Part shown: piece by piece, positions 23,933 through 36,500 of the stretch
How positions within the stretch are numbered: the stretch's first letter is position 1
How the letters are laid out: the number at the start of each line of letters is the position of its first letter
Assembly (NCBI GenBank): GCA_027625915.1
Contig: JANTQA010000040.1
Coordinates: 1,302,001-1,366,000 of the forward strand
Reading direction: 5' to 3'
DNA length: 64,000 nucleotides
Origin: Anaeramoeba flamelloides
Taxonomy: Eukaryota; Metamonada; Anaeramoebidae
Position numbers and translations under genes: made by a program
The notes under the pieces: model-generated
Told to the model about the DNA's origin: nothing
What the model saw: only the letters and a program-made list of their open reading frames with translations
The model's database searches: none

Positions 23933-24524
23933 AGTCATTTTCAAAAAGTGGAATATTTTTTTTTTACATTTCATAAGCAATCATTATTGTTAGTGAATGT
24001 ATTCATTACTAGACAATAACAAATTAAATTAAATATTAATACCAATTGGATCAACAACTAAGGTATTTAATTCAAAATATGTTTGTTCAAATATTTCCAA
24101 AAAATCTAAGACAAAATGGCACTTTTTTTGGTGAAATCAATGGAGGACCAATTTCTATAAAAAACTGGAAATATGGAAAGGGTACAGAAGATTTTTTAAA
24201 CAATAAAATGTAGACCTATGTTTTTAATTTGATGGGAAAGTTACTGAGATAAAACAAGATTTTGAAAAATTTTCTTAATCAAAAATAAAATTATAAAAGA
24301 CCAATTTTCACCCCTAAAAAATATATTATAAAATCAAGATCATAAATTTTAATATATTTTATTAGTGTAATACAATACTAAAAAAAAATGAATTATTATG
24401 CAGACTCAATAAATGATATTTAATGATTTTGGATATTTAAATACTTTTTTCATGATTGAGTTTAAAAATATATTTTAAAACAAGTCTTTACCCCTATTTT
24501 TTTTTTTTTGGAAATAGCTTAAAT
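23929..24524 (+). mobile_element. TIR element, family D copy 2, tandem with copy 1
   Basis: Begins in the same TATATAAG that ends copy 1 (TCATTTTCAAAAAGTGGAAT) and ends at GGAAATAGCTTAAATA. Interior order matches copy 1 (GTTAGTGAATGTATTCATTA, TATTTCCAAAAAATCTAAG, GAGATAAAACAAGATTTTGA). The head-to-tail pair shares one short TA-rich junction. Confidence 0.7.
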
Positions 24525-26170
24525 ACTCCTTAGGACCCTAAACATTCTAATTACTTTTGAAATAATAATTTTAATTTAAATTACTATAAAAGGATTCCAA
24601 AATATCAAATTATAAAAAAAAATTTCAGAAAGAAAATTTTATAATATGAAATTGTTTAGATAACCAGAATAAAACAACAACTTGGAAAAAAATACTTGTT
24701 TAAAGTGTTTTAAACATTTTTCAAGTGAAATTTTGTGAAAACAATTTTTTTTTTGAATTCTTTGACTACACATCAAAAATTATTAGTTTTACTGATTTAC
24801 ACAGATGACACTTTACATTATATTTTTTCAGGGAACTTTGCACCCCTATATTGCCCAAAATACTTAATAGACAAGTTATTCATACAAAAGATATTTCAAT
24901 AATAGATTGAAAATTTGTTTTATATATGGATTACAATTCAAGAGTAATTTATATATTTGATTAAAAATAATAAAAAAAAATAAAAATTAAATTCAAAAAA
25001 AAAAAAATAATATTTTTTTTTATTGTAAAATTTGTAAATTTTTTCGACTAATAATTTTTTTCTTTTAAAATGATTTGACCAACAGTTTAAGTTAGATTAA
25101 GAATTGATTTTTTTTTATAATTTTTACTTTTATTTAATTTTTTACTTTTTAAAATCTAGATATAAAATAAACAATATTCTTGAATAAGATACAATATTAC
25201 AAAAATTATTTTAATTTCTGGACTAATTTAGATTGGCAAATTCAAATTTTACAAAGATTTTTTAAATTTATTAATAATAAAAAATTCAAAATAAAAATTT
25301 ACTTCATTTGGAAGATTACTTATTAGATTTGAATAATATAATAAATTGAGTTTTTTTTTTTTGCCTATTTTCGATTTTGGGTTTTATCTGTTTTTTGGAA
25401 TGGGGTTTATTATCAATTAAAAAAAAATCTTGTCATATATAAACTTTGTTTCTGTTAAAGTTGCCCATCATTTTTTTTTTAATATCAATTATTTTATCCA
25501 AATAACCCTTGAAGAACAAATAAGAAATAATCAGAATAATACAGACATCAAAAAATTGTTGATATCTTTCTGAAATAAAAGTAATTAATCAATGGATTTT
25601 CTTAAAAATTAAAAAACTCAAATATTTAGGGTACCATTGAGAAAAACAAGAATGCTCCTTTTGATCTACTACTTGTTTTTGAGTAATGCATCGCAAACAA
25701 TTTTCACTTCATTTTCTTTTTTTTTTATCTAATTAAATTTTCATAGAGGGAGCTTTTCAATTGAGGTATCTATTATATTGACTGTTTGATGTTTTTTATT
25801 CTAAAGAGAGTCTGAACTTAGTTTTTGTTATGAAGGAAAGTCTCCAGAATAGAAAAAAGATTATCGTTTTACCTTTTATCTTTTTTAAATTTCCAATTGT
25901 AGAAAACAAAGATTAAATATTTAAATCACTCATAATTGCATATAAAAATACCATGAATAATGACAAACCTTTGTGAACCTATAAACAAAAAGCAACTTTT
26001 CTCAATTAAAGGATTGACAAATTCTGAAAGAGGAAAAATATTACATTTTTCTCCTTTGTTTCCCTTTTCCTAAACCAAACAAAATTTTTGTTTTTTTTTA
26101 TCAAAAAAATTTTTTTCAATTAACAAACCACAAAACAAGAAGAATAAAAATAATAACAAAAAACACAATA
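24525..26170. other. Spacer upstream of the TH1 gene
   Basis: No gene or named repeat recognised. The last 150 bases become A-rich and C-containing on the plus strand, as in other 5' leaders here, leading into the ATG at 26171. Confidence 0.4.
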
Positions 26171-26776
26171 ATGAACCAACTAAAAAACGAAATTGAAAAT
26201 GAAGATCCAAAAATAAGGATGGACAATTTGCTTGCTGGGAAGAAAGATCGAAGACGCTCTTCTGCAACAAAAGAATTTCATGGCAATTACTTACGATTGG
26301 AAAACAAAAAGAACATTCAAAACATGATGAAAAAAAACCGTGATTCAAGGATTGTATTTTGTGACACGATTGCAAAAATTAATAAAAGGAACAAAGTACA
26401 GGAGCGTGTCTTATTAATCACAAACAGAAATATTTATAATTTAGATCCGTCATCATACAAGCTGTTAAGGAAAATAGAAATCAACAAATTAACGGCAATT
26501 ACGATGTCTACCCTTCCAGACAATTTTTTTGTTTTGGGTGTTCGAGACGAGTATGATTATTTAATCGTCTCTTCGCGTAAAACAGAAATTCTTTCTTGTA
26601 TTATCGATTGCTGTAAAAGATTAAGCCACATTGTCGAAATAAGGTTCATGGACAATTTTAATTATAGGATCACAGAAGGTGTAAGACGCGAGTTAAGATT
26701 TAGGCTCACCAACGAAGGTGTCTCTACGCAATTATTTCAAAGGCAAAAGCAAAAACAAAAAAAATCAAATAATTAA
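26171..26776 (+). CDS. Stand-alone myosin-I tail (TH1) domain protein
   Basis: Single-exon gene, 201 residues. Residues 19-185 are a class-I myosin TH1 domain, the basic membrane-lipid-binding module: NLLAGKKDRRRSS, GNYLRLENKKNIQNMMKK, KVQERVLLITNRNIYNLDPS, then LTAITMSTLPDNFFVLGV and EYDYLIVSSRKTEIL. In myosin I this region follows the motor and IQ motifs. Here the ATG at 26171 lies only about 18 residues before it, and no motor-coding exon was seen within several kb upstream on this strand. The product would be a small basic peripheral-membrane protein, binding acidic phospholipids at the plasma membrane or endosomes. A hidden upstream exon across a long intron cannot be fully excluded, because long introns occur in this window. 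Confidence 0.88.
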   Translation: MNQLKNEIENEDPKIRMDNLLAGKKDRRRSSATKEFHGNYLRLENKKNIQNMMKKNRDSRIVFCDTIAKINKRNKVQERVLLITNRNIYNLDPSSYKLLRKIEINKLTAITMSTLPDNFFVLGVRDEYDYLIVSSRKTEILSCIIDCCKRLSHIVEIRFMDNFNYRITEGVRRELRFRLTNEGVSTQLFQRQKQKQKKSNN

Positions 26777-27039
26777 AAAAGATCTCATTTACAACTTTTC
26801 TGATCCCTTTATGTTCTGTTGAACCTTTTTTTTCCACTCTCTATTTTACTTTTGACTTTTTTAAAAAGTTATTGGACACAATAACTCTCGAAAATTATTC
26901 ACCTTGTTGAATGATCGGACTCATTAATTTTTCATTCATAATCAAGAAACCAATACACAATTTTGCTTCCAAATAACAAAAAACGGGTTTAAACAGCTCA
27001 TAGTATTCTTTCCAATTTTTCAAACTTTTTCAAATTTTG
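26777..27039. other. Downstream region of the TH1 gene
   Basis: Probable 3' untranslated sequence followed by AT-rich spacer; no other feature seen. Confidence 0.4.
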
Positions 27040-27530
27040 AAAATTAGGGATTATCGCCAATATTATAATTTTCAGAGCAAATCGACAAATTAGTGATTAA
27101 TTTATCTTTCCACCATAATGTAGATTATCATCAATTTGTGTTTTTTTTGCTGATAATCTAAAATATTTTTGATAATACTGCAAATTCATGATAAGGACAA
27201 ATTTGCGATACTATTATTTTCTAATTAAAAAATAACAATTTTTAGTTCAAATTCCAAAATTTTTTTCTCGTTTATAAGTTGAAGAAAATCCAAAGATCTT
27301 TACAGCATCATTTTGAAATGATTTTTTTAGACATTAAATGAAACTTCCTTAGTTAACTGGAAGACAAAACTTTTACTCTGCTCATTTGATTACAGCAGTA
27401 TAAATAATATTCATTTTGCAAAATTGAAATTAAAATTTTTCATTTATTAATTAGAAAATAACAGTAATCAAAAATAAAGTTGTAATAAATTGAGAAAATT
27501 TTTTTGGTTTAATTCATGCTTTAAAAGAAA
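27040..27530 (+). repeat. Dispersed repeat family F, copy 1, interrupted by a MITE
   Basis: Matches 41240-41455 on both sides of an insertion: TTAATTTATCTTTC, TTTGCTGATAAT and AAGGACAAATTTGCGATA before it, and ATCAAAAATAAAGTTGTAAT then AAATTGAGAAAA after it. The 257-bp insertion (family G) is absent from the other copy. Confidence 0.75.
27209..27466. mobile_element. MITE family G copy 1, nested in repeat F
   Basis: CTATTATTTTCTAATTAA at the left is mirrored by TTAATTAGAAAATAACAG at the right, flanked by TA on each side. The uninterrupted repeat at 41395-41415 reads GCGATAATCAAAAA with a single TA, giving a precise target-site duplication of TA. Confidence 0.85.
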
Positions 27531-28764
27531 CAACTTAAAAAGTTCAATAAAAATTAAAAAAATATGTAAAAATAATTTAAGTGGCTTATTATTATTTAGA
27601 TTTTTTGTAACATAATAAAATTTTAACATTTTGAGTGGCCAAAGATATTTTCAATAATAATTGATCAATTTGTGAAAAATATTTTTATTCATGACAAAAC
27701 AAGAAATTAACGTTATTCAACCGAACTCCTGATAATCTAATTTTCTTACTTAAAAATTATTGTAACGAATTTCCCCATTCTTTTTGCCGAAGTACCCTTT
27801 TCAAAAGATTTCAGAATACCATTGGTATACTAATTTAAATGAACTATTAGTCTTTTGCATTCTCTTTTTATTCTTTGGTGAAATGTTCTTGAAGAAAAAA
27901 AAGAGGAAACCAATGATATTAGTGATTTTTTTTTTTTTTTTTTTAATACTCAAAGAATTATTAGATAATACGAATAATAATTCGATATTTTCATTCGAAA
28001 GGGTTAACAATTATTATCTGATTTTATTTTTTAAGGGGGGTGTAAGACCTAGTGATTATATTGAAAGTTGTGTATTTAATTAAACATCGTTTTATATTTT
28101 TCATTTTGATTTATAGTTTATTAATAAAAAATCATCATAAATAACAATCTAATTTAGCAGTCCAAATGTTAATCTCGAAAAAAAAAAACAAACAAATAAT
28201 AATTATAAAATCTCTAAAAGAAAAGTTCTAAATCGTTTTTAATTTTAAAATTCTAATAAAGAGAAAAATTTTTCAATTTTTTGTTTTACTTTTTTTTCGT
28301 TGTTTAAAAAAGATATCAGAAACTGAAATTATTCAAACTGGATTTAAACATATTTTTGAAATATTAATACCACGTTATATAATTTTGAAAAATAGGAGCT
28401 ATAATCCAAAAAAGTCAATTTTTATATGTTTATATTTAAAATGGTAATTTTAAAAATTAAATCAGCTTATTTTTTTGTTTCATTTGAATTTTTTAGAATA
28501 ATGTTTTAAATTCTAATGTTCAACATCTTTACCAACTGGTTATTTTTATTAGGATGAAGAAATAAATTATTTATCTCTTAGTATTTTGAAAAATTAATAT
28601 AATTTAATTATGTAATAATAATAACATTAACAGTGATTCATAATATATTGACCAATTGAAAGGAAAAGTTTTAATGGGGGTATAATGAATTCTTTTAATC
28701 TAATAATTAGGAATTTTTATTAATTTTTCCTGAATAATAACGAATTAAAAAAAAAAATAGATAT
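27531..28764. other. AT-rich spacer
   Basis: No gene recognised. A Phe/Leu-rich frame at 27784-28083 is an effect of a T18 run and is not called. Confidence 0.4.
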
Positions 28765-28966
28765 TACAGTCAGTTCCAAATTTAAGGCACCAACTATCAA
28801 CAAAATTTAAGTCACAATAAAAACCACAAATTAAGGCACAAAATTCAGATTCTAGCAAAATTATTTGTAAAAAAAAAAAAATTCCGTATTTTGTGCCTTA
28901 ATTTGAGATTTTTTTGTGCCTTAAATTCCATTGATAGTTTGTGCATTAAATTTGAAACTCCCTGTA
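28765..28966. mobile_element. MITE family B copy 3
   Basis: TACAGTCAGTTCCAAATTTA at the left; mirrored right end TTTGAAACTCCCTGTA. The internal palindromic arms ATTAAGGCACAAAATTC and TTTTGTGCCTTAATTTGAG are well kept. Confidence 0.85.
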
Positions 28967-29249
28967 ATAACTATAATTAAAATGAATTATATGCTTCTTA
29001 TAAATGCATCATAAATGTACTTTTTTTTTTAATTTTAAGAAATTAAGAGATAATTTCTTAAAATTTCTTTTGAATTAAAAAATAAATTAAAAAAAAACTA
29101 TTTACATTTTTTTTTTAGATAAAAAATTGCAAATAAATAGATTTTTAAAACAGAAAGAATTCTGGAAAAAAGCAATGACTTGACATCACCTCACTAAACC
29201 CTACCAAAATATTGCACAATAATATAAAATCAAAATCCTTTATTCAAAG

Positions 29250-29460
29250 CTCCTATATATATAATTCATCCATCAAGCTCAATAATTATAAATTTCAAAG
29301 CATTTGCTCATTGCTTAAAAAGATATGGATATATAATCAATAAAAATTCAAATAAAATTTTCACTTTATATTCATCAGATGAAGTTAAGAGATTGATAGA
29401 GAATATTGATCATCTTTGTAGGGTATCCCTGTCGATTACAAAAGTAGGTGAATCTTTGTA
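29250..29460 (+). mobile_element. Decayed LINE fragment, C-terminal region
   Basis: The plus-strand frame reads FKAFAHCLKRYGYIINKNSN, then DEVKRLIENIDHL. It parallels the better copy at 50150-50400 (DWLNRYYYVINKNSN ... EIIENIDHFLWVCP), the domain that follows the reverse transcriptase in this LINE family. Truncated on both sides. Confidence 0.55.
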
Positions 29461-30574
29461 AACATAATTAAAATAAATAAATTGCAACTCGATAAACTCA
29501 AAACCAAAATAACTCGTAATTATTTTCATACACTAATAATCGTCAAATCTATATTTTTTGATATAAATGTCTGAAAAAAAATTCAAGTTTAAAAAAATAT
29601 AGTGTATAATTTACACTTTTTCAAAAATTATAAATTTGCTGTAATTTCACAAACAATATTGATCGATCAAATGATTAGATATCATCAATCATATTTATTT
29701 GTCAATTTTTCTCTTAAAAAATATATAATTCTATCTTTATCTAAGATTCAGAAAATATTTTTTCATAAACCCTTTTTCAAAAAAAAACACTAACAACATC
29801 ACTATGGGATAAAAAAGCAAAAAAGGAAAAAAGGCCAACATAATTTGTTATATGACTCCTGACTGAAAAAAAAAAGTACAATCAATTAAATGCAGAAAAA
29901 AATTGACTTCAAAGAATAATTCATATAATTATTATCAGACATATTTAAAAATACATTTTTGATCTACTTTTTAATCAAAATAAGAGAATTTTTTTTGGGA
30001 TATTTGAAAAAATTATTCAAATTTTTCAATGAGGGACACATCAAATAAGAGTCATTCATCAAAAATAGTACTGTTAAAAAACTTTTATTGTTTAATCCTA
30101 ATTTTTCTCTTGGTCAATTATTTTTTTCTGTTTTTAAAAAGATCTTACTTTTCATGTCGAGTTTCCTGTATTATTTTCAATTAAAAATAATGTTGTGCCA
30201 TTTTTCTGAAATATCAAAAATATTAAAATAATGGTTTTATACAAAGAAACTTTTAGACTTGATTTAGAAAAAGTTATTAGACTGAAGGATGTTTGTGTAC
30301 TGTTTTTTTCAAATATGTGTAGTGTTCAATCCAATATCTCAGAAAAAGTAATTTCAATTTTTAAATCATTTTACTCTGATTACTCATACCATTAACAAAA
30401 AATGATCAAATTAACATAAAAATCGTTAGACAAATAACTTTTTTTGGATCAACCTTTATTTAATTGCTTATGATATAGTTCTTTAGTCAAGTACATTTCC
30501 CATAATTGGTAATATTTATTTTTTCAACAGTTTTATTACATTTTTTTTAAAAAAAGTAAACAGCTAATTAATAA
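29461..30574. other. Spacer upstream of Tom40
   Basis: No gene recognised. GATCGATCAAATGATTAGAT near 29660 is a short match to the flank of family E copies. Confidence 0.4.
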
Positions 30575-33500
30575 ATGGGACAAGCATTACCAAATCCAGA
30601 AAAAAACCTACCAACAACCATTCAATCCTTTCCTGTTCAAAATTTAAATCCTGGCAAATTTGATAACTATTCACAAGAAGCCAACTCTATTCTTGACATT
30701 AAAGCTTTCGATGGCTTTGTTTTGGAATTAAATCATCATTTAAATAAACAGTTTAGTCTTGGGCATTCACTAACTATGGGATCTTATCGAAAACCACCTT
30801 CTTATTCAATCCAAACAAGTTACAATAATAATAGTGTTTGTTCTTTCTTTCTTTCTTTTTTTTTTTTTCTTTTTTTTTTAAGTTTTTAGGTTGTTTTTTC
30901 GTTTTTCAAGTAAAGAAAAAATTAAATAAATAAAAGACAAATTAGTTTTTGTTGATTTGACGTTTTGGATCAACTCAAAAATAATACAACCAAAAACTTT
31001 TTTCAAAGATAGAGAGTGTTGATAAAAAGATATTCCAAAAAAGTTAAAAAAAAAAAAAGAATTTTCACTCCAACCATCTTGCTTTTTTTGAAAAAAAACC
31101 TTTTTTTATTTTTTTGTTTTCCTTTGAAGCACATTTTTAAATCCAAGAAAGAATTGGTCACAAAATAATTGCTTACTCAGAATAGAACACTTTTGCTCAA
31201 TCCTGGATAATCTAGAAAATTCTTTTTTTATTTTTCTAATTTGTCTTATTATTGATCGATAAAACCTAAATTACAATTTTTCTTGAGCACAACCTCTCGT
31301 ATACACTTGACAGAAAGCACGAGATCTCTTGTTTTTCAACACACTTTTTTTTTCGGTTCAACAATAAATAGGCTTTCAATTGAATTACGCTCAGTTTTTG
31401 AATAAAACGGTTTTAAGAAAATGTTAGTTTTTTTTTCAATTAAGCAATTCATTTCTAGAAAATAAATTTGGTTCTCGAACTACCAATTAATATGATTTGT
31501 TCTTATTTTGTTCATAATAATCGTCCACTAGTAATAAATTATTAACACAAAGAGTTTGAAATTCAATCTAATTTCATCTCATTTCTTCTTGGCTGTGTAA
31601 TTTTTTCCTTTAGCCGAATGAAAACAAGTTTTGAAATGTAATAGTTAACCATTTCAAAGTCTAAATTTTATCAATTTCTTGATCACACATATATATGAGA
31701 TCAATTTGATTGCTGTTACTGATAAATAAAAAAAAAATTTTGCAACTTTTTGGTTCAATTTCCATTTTTCTACATCTTGTAAACCAACTTTTAAAACATA
31801 ATTTTTTTTCCAACTAAAGCCTTGTTGTCATTTAATTTACAAGTTTTCTTTGTATTTATGCAAATAAAATTCTTTCTTCAAAGCTAAAACCTTTTCAAAA
31901 ATAGGAAAGTGAACACAAAAGCTAAAAAAATTTTTATGAATCTATCAGTATTTTCCAATTAATAAATGAAAATTTTTATTTCCAATTTTCCAAAATGAAT
32001 ATTAATTATTACTGTTAAAATCAAATTATCAGAAAATAAAATTTTATCTCAAAGTTCAACATCTAAAACTTAATTAAATCTCTAAAAATATCATTTCTAA
32101 ATGGATTTGTGAAGATCTTTGAGTTTTTAACCTCGAATTAGAAAAATATTTTGGGATTTGAAATAAAAATTTTCATTTATTAATTGGAAAATAACAGTAA
32201 ATAATGTTTTTTTGTTGATTGGTGTATTTTCAATCTCTTTGAGGAAAAGTTTCACTTTTACACCCCCACACGAAATGTGTATGAAAGTCTTAAGGCAATT
32301 TCTCGATTGTATTTACTAAATTATTTATTTTTTGAAGAAAATTACAAAAGAAAACGATAAAAAATTACTTGGTGCTTTTTTTATTTCGTTTTTTTTCAAT
32401 TTCACAGGGATCAATAAACCCATTCTCTTTTTCATTTGTTTTTAGGATATTGTTTGTCTGGGTTGACTTGAACCTTTCCCCAATAATCGTACTAATAGTT
32501 AGAATTTAAGAGATTAGATTGTGGAAAATTAGGTGGTGCTTTTCTATTTCTTTGAACCAGTTTTTTATGAACTTACTTTTGAATGAACTGTTATTTATTG
32601 GAAAGGTCATTCAGACATAAAAAATTCAAATTCCTCTTTTGGAATTAAATTGTAAATTTATGGTGCTGGTCTAGATTGGGAATATTAAAGCTTTGATGTT
32701 CAAAAATAAAGGGCTCTTTCGAATTTTGAAAATGGAATTTTTGTTATTAATTTCTTTTTAATCCAACCCAAAGAAATTTGAAAGTAAAACGTTTTCTACC
32801 TTTTTTGAAGTTAGTTTAAAAATCTCTTTTCCTAATTAACATAATTAAAAAAAAAATTATTATTTGTTTTACCAAAATTAAAAAAATTTTAAAAGTTTTT
32901 TCAAAAATAAAAAAAAATAAAAAACCTTTTTAACGATTTTAAGGTTCAAAATCAAATTGTTGAGTTAAAATATTAAATGGAAAGATCCTTTCTAAAGAAC
33001 AAAATTTTAAATCATTGAAGATATCGATCATTTTTTATGGGTACTGCCCATTCTATAAAAAAAATCAAACAATTTGGATTAAAGAATTAATTCAAATTTA
33101 ACAAAAACAATAAAAAGAACATCTTTGATATTATTCGGAATAAAGAATCATTATTTATTTTGTCATTGACTAATGATAAAGAGAATTATGATTCTTTATT
33201 GAAATTACTAAACAAAAATTCGGAAATTAGGGGAGTGTATCGAAAAGTGTCGTCAAGTTCCGTAGAGTACCTAGTTTTTCCAAGGTTTAAAAGAATAGAG
33301 TAAAATCAAAGATTTAACTCAATTCTTTCAAATTCTGGGAAAGTTAAAGGCGGTTTTTTTTTAATTTATGAAATGTAAAGAAAATTAAATAAATTTTCTT
33401 TACATTTCAAAAAGTAAAAAAACCCAACGAGAGTGCCTAGGTTTTTTTTACTTTTAGAAATAAACTAAAAATTAAATAAATTTTTGGTTTATTTCTAAAA

Positions 33501-36500
33501 TTAAAAAAAACCTAACGGCTGTAAAAGGAAATTAATTTCCTCCCTTCAAAAATAAAAAAATAAAAAAAAAAAAATAAAGAACAAAATTTTAAATTTTCCA
33601 AACTTTAACATTCAAATTTTTCTCTCCAATTTTCAAAAAAAATAAAATCTCATCACTGCTGGTCATATCCAAATTATTTTGAATCACCAGACAGCTTATC
33701 CTCAAATGAATACATATAAACTATTTTTCAGTCAAAGGGGCCCAGTTGTAATGGTATAATACACGTGTTTAAAGAGTTTGCATAGATATTAGAAGAAAAA
33801 TTTTATTTTGGAAATTTTTAAAATTGAAATCATTTTTTCACATTTCTACACATTTTTGTTTTTTTTTTTCGATTTTTTTTTAAAAACGTCATTCATTTGC
33901 AAAAATTTTTTATTGCAAGATCAATAGTCACTTGGTCAAAACTTGTTAGTCTAAGGTCATTGAAACCATGTAAAGATTGTTGAGAAATCATATTGATTTC
34001 TATTGGAATTCAATTTGATCTTTGATCTTGATATTTGTTTAATAAATGTGAAAAATTTTCACTTCATTTTCATTTCCTTTTTCAAATAGAGACCACAAAT
34101 ACCAACAAACTTTGTTTGAGGGCTTAATTTCTAAAAGAAAAGTATGGAAAATGAAGTGAAAATTGTTTCATATTTATTATTCAAATACCAGTAGAAGTTC
34201 AAAACAAACATCGTTGTTTTTCTCAATAGGACCCTAAGAATTTGAGTTTAAAAATTTTTAAGAAAAGCTATTGATTTATTAATATTCTTTCAGACATGTA
34301 TCAACATTTCTTTGAGGTGTATTATTCTGTTTATTTCTTATTTGTTCTTCAAAGGTCAATTATATAAAATAATTGATATTTGAAAAAAACGTTGGACACC
34401 TTTGACTGAAACAGAGTTTACTTGGAAACAAACGTGATACGACCAAGCAGCGAAAATCAAAAAAAATCATTTTTAAATTTGCCTTGTTTTGTTCGAAAAT
34501 TATTCGAAGTTTTTAGATCAATAAATTTTTTTTATTTAATTTTCAACAAAACTCTTAAAATTGCAATATCTTGGTTTTCCTTTAAAACGATTCTTTTAAA
34601 TCATTTTTTATTGATTAGGGTAATTCATTCCAACTCCTAAAGAGCATCAAATCTGAATAGTCCTTAAAAGAGTTTTTTTTTTAATTTCCAAAAAATAATT
34701 TTAAATAATTGAAAATTCCTTTTTTTCAGCAAAATTGAAAAATGAAATTTTATTGTTCTTGGATAACTCTTCAATTAAATACTAAATTTTGAAATGCATC
34801 CTTCATGTATTTTTTTTTTGACAAACCATAAATTTTTATTCAAAGTATTCGATAAAGTGACTTACAAAAACTGTTTTAATTATTCAGAAATTCGCTAAAT
34901 TTTACTAATTTTTTTATTATTTTTTGCCATTTCATTTTCTTGAAGGATAAAAACAATTTTTTGCTTTTTACATTATTTTTTCCTAAAGAATTTTTTAACT
35001 CAATATTAATTCTAATAGTGATAATATTTTATAAAAATAATATTTATTAATTTTCCATTATCTCATTTAAAACCTTTGTATTCAAAAAATCAAAAAAAAA
35101 CCTAAACGCACTTCATAATCTTCATTTTTTCTTGTACTTTATTAACAAAAATGTTAAAACTTGATAAAATATTTTTTTTAAGTAACTTGGTTGTTTAGAA
35201 TTCATAATTGAAGTGTTAAAACGAATCTCTTATTGATAATCCAAAAAAAAAATTTGAAAAAATAAAAAGAGTTATTCACGTATTTGTTTGTTCCATAGAT
35301 TTTAAAATAAATACTCAAACAACAAAACCACTGCTAAATATTCGATGATTTAATGCCTCGTTTGAAAAAACAATTATTTTTTTGATTGACTTAAACTCAC
35401 ATAGGTTTTTATTTTAGTGATAACCATTAAATTAAATTTATTAATATTCTTTTACTTATTAGTGATAGTTAGCTTTACAAAATTTTGGAAAAAACGATTT
35501 TTTTTTTTTCGAATTTTATTTTTTTTTCATAAATCAATTATTTTTGTAATTTCTGAAAGAGTGATTTTCGATTAAAAAATATCTGAGTTTTTTTAATAAA
35601 ATAATTATTTGTTTTTTTTTTTTTATTATTGAAGAAGTGTAGAAAAATAATTATTTGTTTCATTGTTGCCAACGAAAATAGGGTAGTGAAAATTGGATCA
35701 TTTTAAATTGAATTCATACAAATTCTGAATTAAAATTTATTTGATTCTTTTTTCTTTAAAAACATAAAAAGAAGTTATTAACATAAAAAAATGAACATGA
35801 AAAATGGTATTTTTAAGAAAAAAAATTCACAGAAAAACAAACTAAAGAAGTCTAAAACCATATTTTTTTGAAAGAAAAATGGAATTTTCATACTTATCTG
35901 AATAAAAAAGACTCAAAAAATGATGGGGACACTTATTGGTTTCTGTAATTTCTGTGATTGGTATTACTGAATCTTCTGTATTTTATTCATAGAACTTAAT
36001 ATGATACTTTTCGAAAAAACGTTTTATTGAAAAAAAAGGCTTTCTGTGATTTTTTTTCCTGAAAGATACAAAATTTTTTCACAAGCAACACTAGCAAAAT
36101 TTATATATATATTTAATAGAACCTTATGTGATGCTTTTCGAAAATATTTTGTTGCAAGACAAGAGATACAAAATTTTAAAATTTTCAGTTTTTTTTTTCA
36201 TTTTCAAACAAATTGCAAAAGTAAAACAAAGTATAAAAACTAAAAAAGTGTCCAAAAATAAATTAATTTATTTTTTTTTTCTGGTTCGGCTTTGATTTAT
36301 CAGTTTTTTGCAAAAGTTTCAACAAAAAACTAATAATCATAACAAAATCATAATACTTGAAATAATCTGATCAAAAGAGAGTACCAAAAAATTTTGAATC
36401 TTATATCGATAGTTTTTTTTTTTTTTAGGAGATTTTAAACAAATGATTTTTCAGAGGAATTGAAAGTTCAATGCTTTTCTCAATTTTCATTCTTAATCTT

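Noticed and set aside
33735-33790. GGGCCCAGTTGTAATGGTAT and following bases resemble the 5' half of a tRNA (box A).
   Set aside because: No T-arm or B box (GGTTCGANTCC-type) follows within 60 nt and no acceptor stem closes.
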